A stretch of 64,000 nucleotides of DNA, from the NCBI RefSeq assembly GCF_013386585.1, contig NZ_JACARO010000001.1:62001-126000 (forward strand), given 5' to 3'. The translations under genes and the position numbers were made by a program. The stretch is from Pseudomonas sp. P7548. Its GTDB lineage: Bacteria > Pseudomonadota > Gammaproteobacteria > Pseudomonadales > Pseudomonadaceae. Below, piece after piece: positions 63,660-64,000 of the stretch (positions within the stretch are counted from its first letter, which is position 1; every line of letters begins with the position of its first letter). The notes under the pieces were generated by a model that saw nothing but the letters and a program-made list of their open reading frames with translations, searched no databases and was not told where the DNA came from.

Positions 63660-64000
63660 ATGCAAGAAGCACTTTGTATCAGTCAGATCGCCAGCTTGCT
63701 CGCTGAGCCCAAACGCACCGCCATGCTGTGGTCCTTGATGGACGGCTCAGCGAAATCTTCGGAAGAACTCGCCACGCTTGCCCGGTTGTCGCCGGCGTCG
63801 GCCCATGCCCATCTGGGGCGGTTGACCGCAGGCGGGTTGCTGCGGGTCGAGGTTCGGCGTGGCGCGCGGTTGTTTCGCTTGGCCGCCGCCGATGTCAGTG
63901 CGGCTATCGACGCGCTGGCCAGCACCACCGTGGCCAGCGCGTTGCGCAGTGCACCGGACCTCTTGCCGCCTGCGTTGGTGGTGCCGCAGACGTTGTGTCG
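63660..64000 (+). CDS. ArsR-type helix-turn-helix regulator (cut by window edge)
   Basis: The first 113 residues are visible. ATG 63660 is preceded by ACAGGGAGTG. The N-terminal winged helix is SQIASLLAEPKRTAMLWSLMDGSAKSSEELATLARLSPASAHAHLGRLTAGGLLRVEVRRGARLF, which fits ArsR/SmtB regulators. No metal-binding Cys motif is seen in the visible part. The C-terminus lies outside the window. Confidence 0.88.
   Translation, partial: MQEALCISQIASLLAEPKRTAMLWSLMDGSAKSSEELATLARLSPASAHAHLGRLTAGGLLRVEVRRGARLFRLAAADVSAAIDALASTTVASALRSAPDLLPPALVVPQTLC

Overview
The window is chromosomal DNA of high G+C content from a gamma-proteobacterium, almost certainly a Pseudomonas of the P. fluorescens group. Three things point there: gene content and order (retS-purD-purH-fis-dusB-prmA-accC-accB-aroQ-ctpL-gcbA ... 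speA is a known Pseudomonas order), the pprA/fppA/pprB/tad/rcp/flp cluster, and abundant paired REP palindromes (REPINs) of the GTGGGAGC(T/G)GGCTTG type. I see no tRNA, rRNA, CRISPR array, prophage or transposase.

Region by region. 1-8049 (all minus): N-terminal part of the hybrid sensor RetS, then purine synthesis (purD, purH), the nucleoid protein Fis with dusB, a zinc-ribbon membrane protein and the ribosomal protein methylase prmA. 8344-10667 (minus): fatty-acid and shikimate genes accC-accB-aroQ. 10964-14649 (minus): a CtpL-like chemoreceptor and the diguanylate cyclase GcbA. 14949-19194 (plus): DUF2333 membrane protein, Nudix hydrolase, SUI1/YciH factor behind a structured leader, and arginine decarboxylase SpeA. 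19291-29656: lipoprotein esterase, MATE exporter, alpha-2-macroglobulin-like lipoprotein (yfhM), a small membrane protein and penicillin-binding protein 1C. The pbpC start has apparently been overwritten by a REP doublet. 29805-32085: MazG-like pyrophosphohydrolase, CmoM tRNA methyltransferase and two DUF4136 lipoproteins.

32299-47321 is a complete Tad (Flp type IVb pilus) locus: TadG-like and TadE-like proteins, PprA sensor kinase, FppA prepilin peptidase, PprB regulator, the minus-strand operon rcpC-rcpA-tadZ-tadA-tadB-tadC-tadD-DUF3613, the divergent flp pilin gene and an extra single-domain response regulator. It is followed by a two-partner-secretion transporter (TpsB-like) and a Gly/Thr/Val-rich repeat lipoprotein in AT-rich surroundings. 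This pair is the most unusual cell-surface module in the window.

51297-64000: a hotdog dehydratase / FabG-like reductase / thiolase set, a RIO kinase, a copper module (copA-cueR and copZ, each with a recognisable CueR operator, and a small exported protein divergent from copZ), a Bcr/CflA exporter, a quinone-reductase/YgiN pair divergent from a LysR regulator, and the start of an ArsR-type regulator cut by the window edge.

Functional themes are surface attachment and biofilm control (RetS, GcbA, PprAB-Tad, TpsB module), envelope maintenance (yfhM, pbpC), copper homeostasis and core metabolism. Names rest on protein motifs and remembered family features and synteny; no database search was possible.
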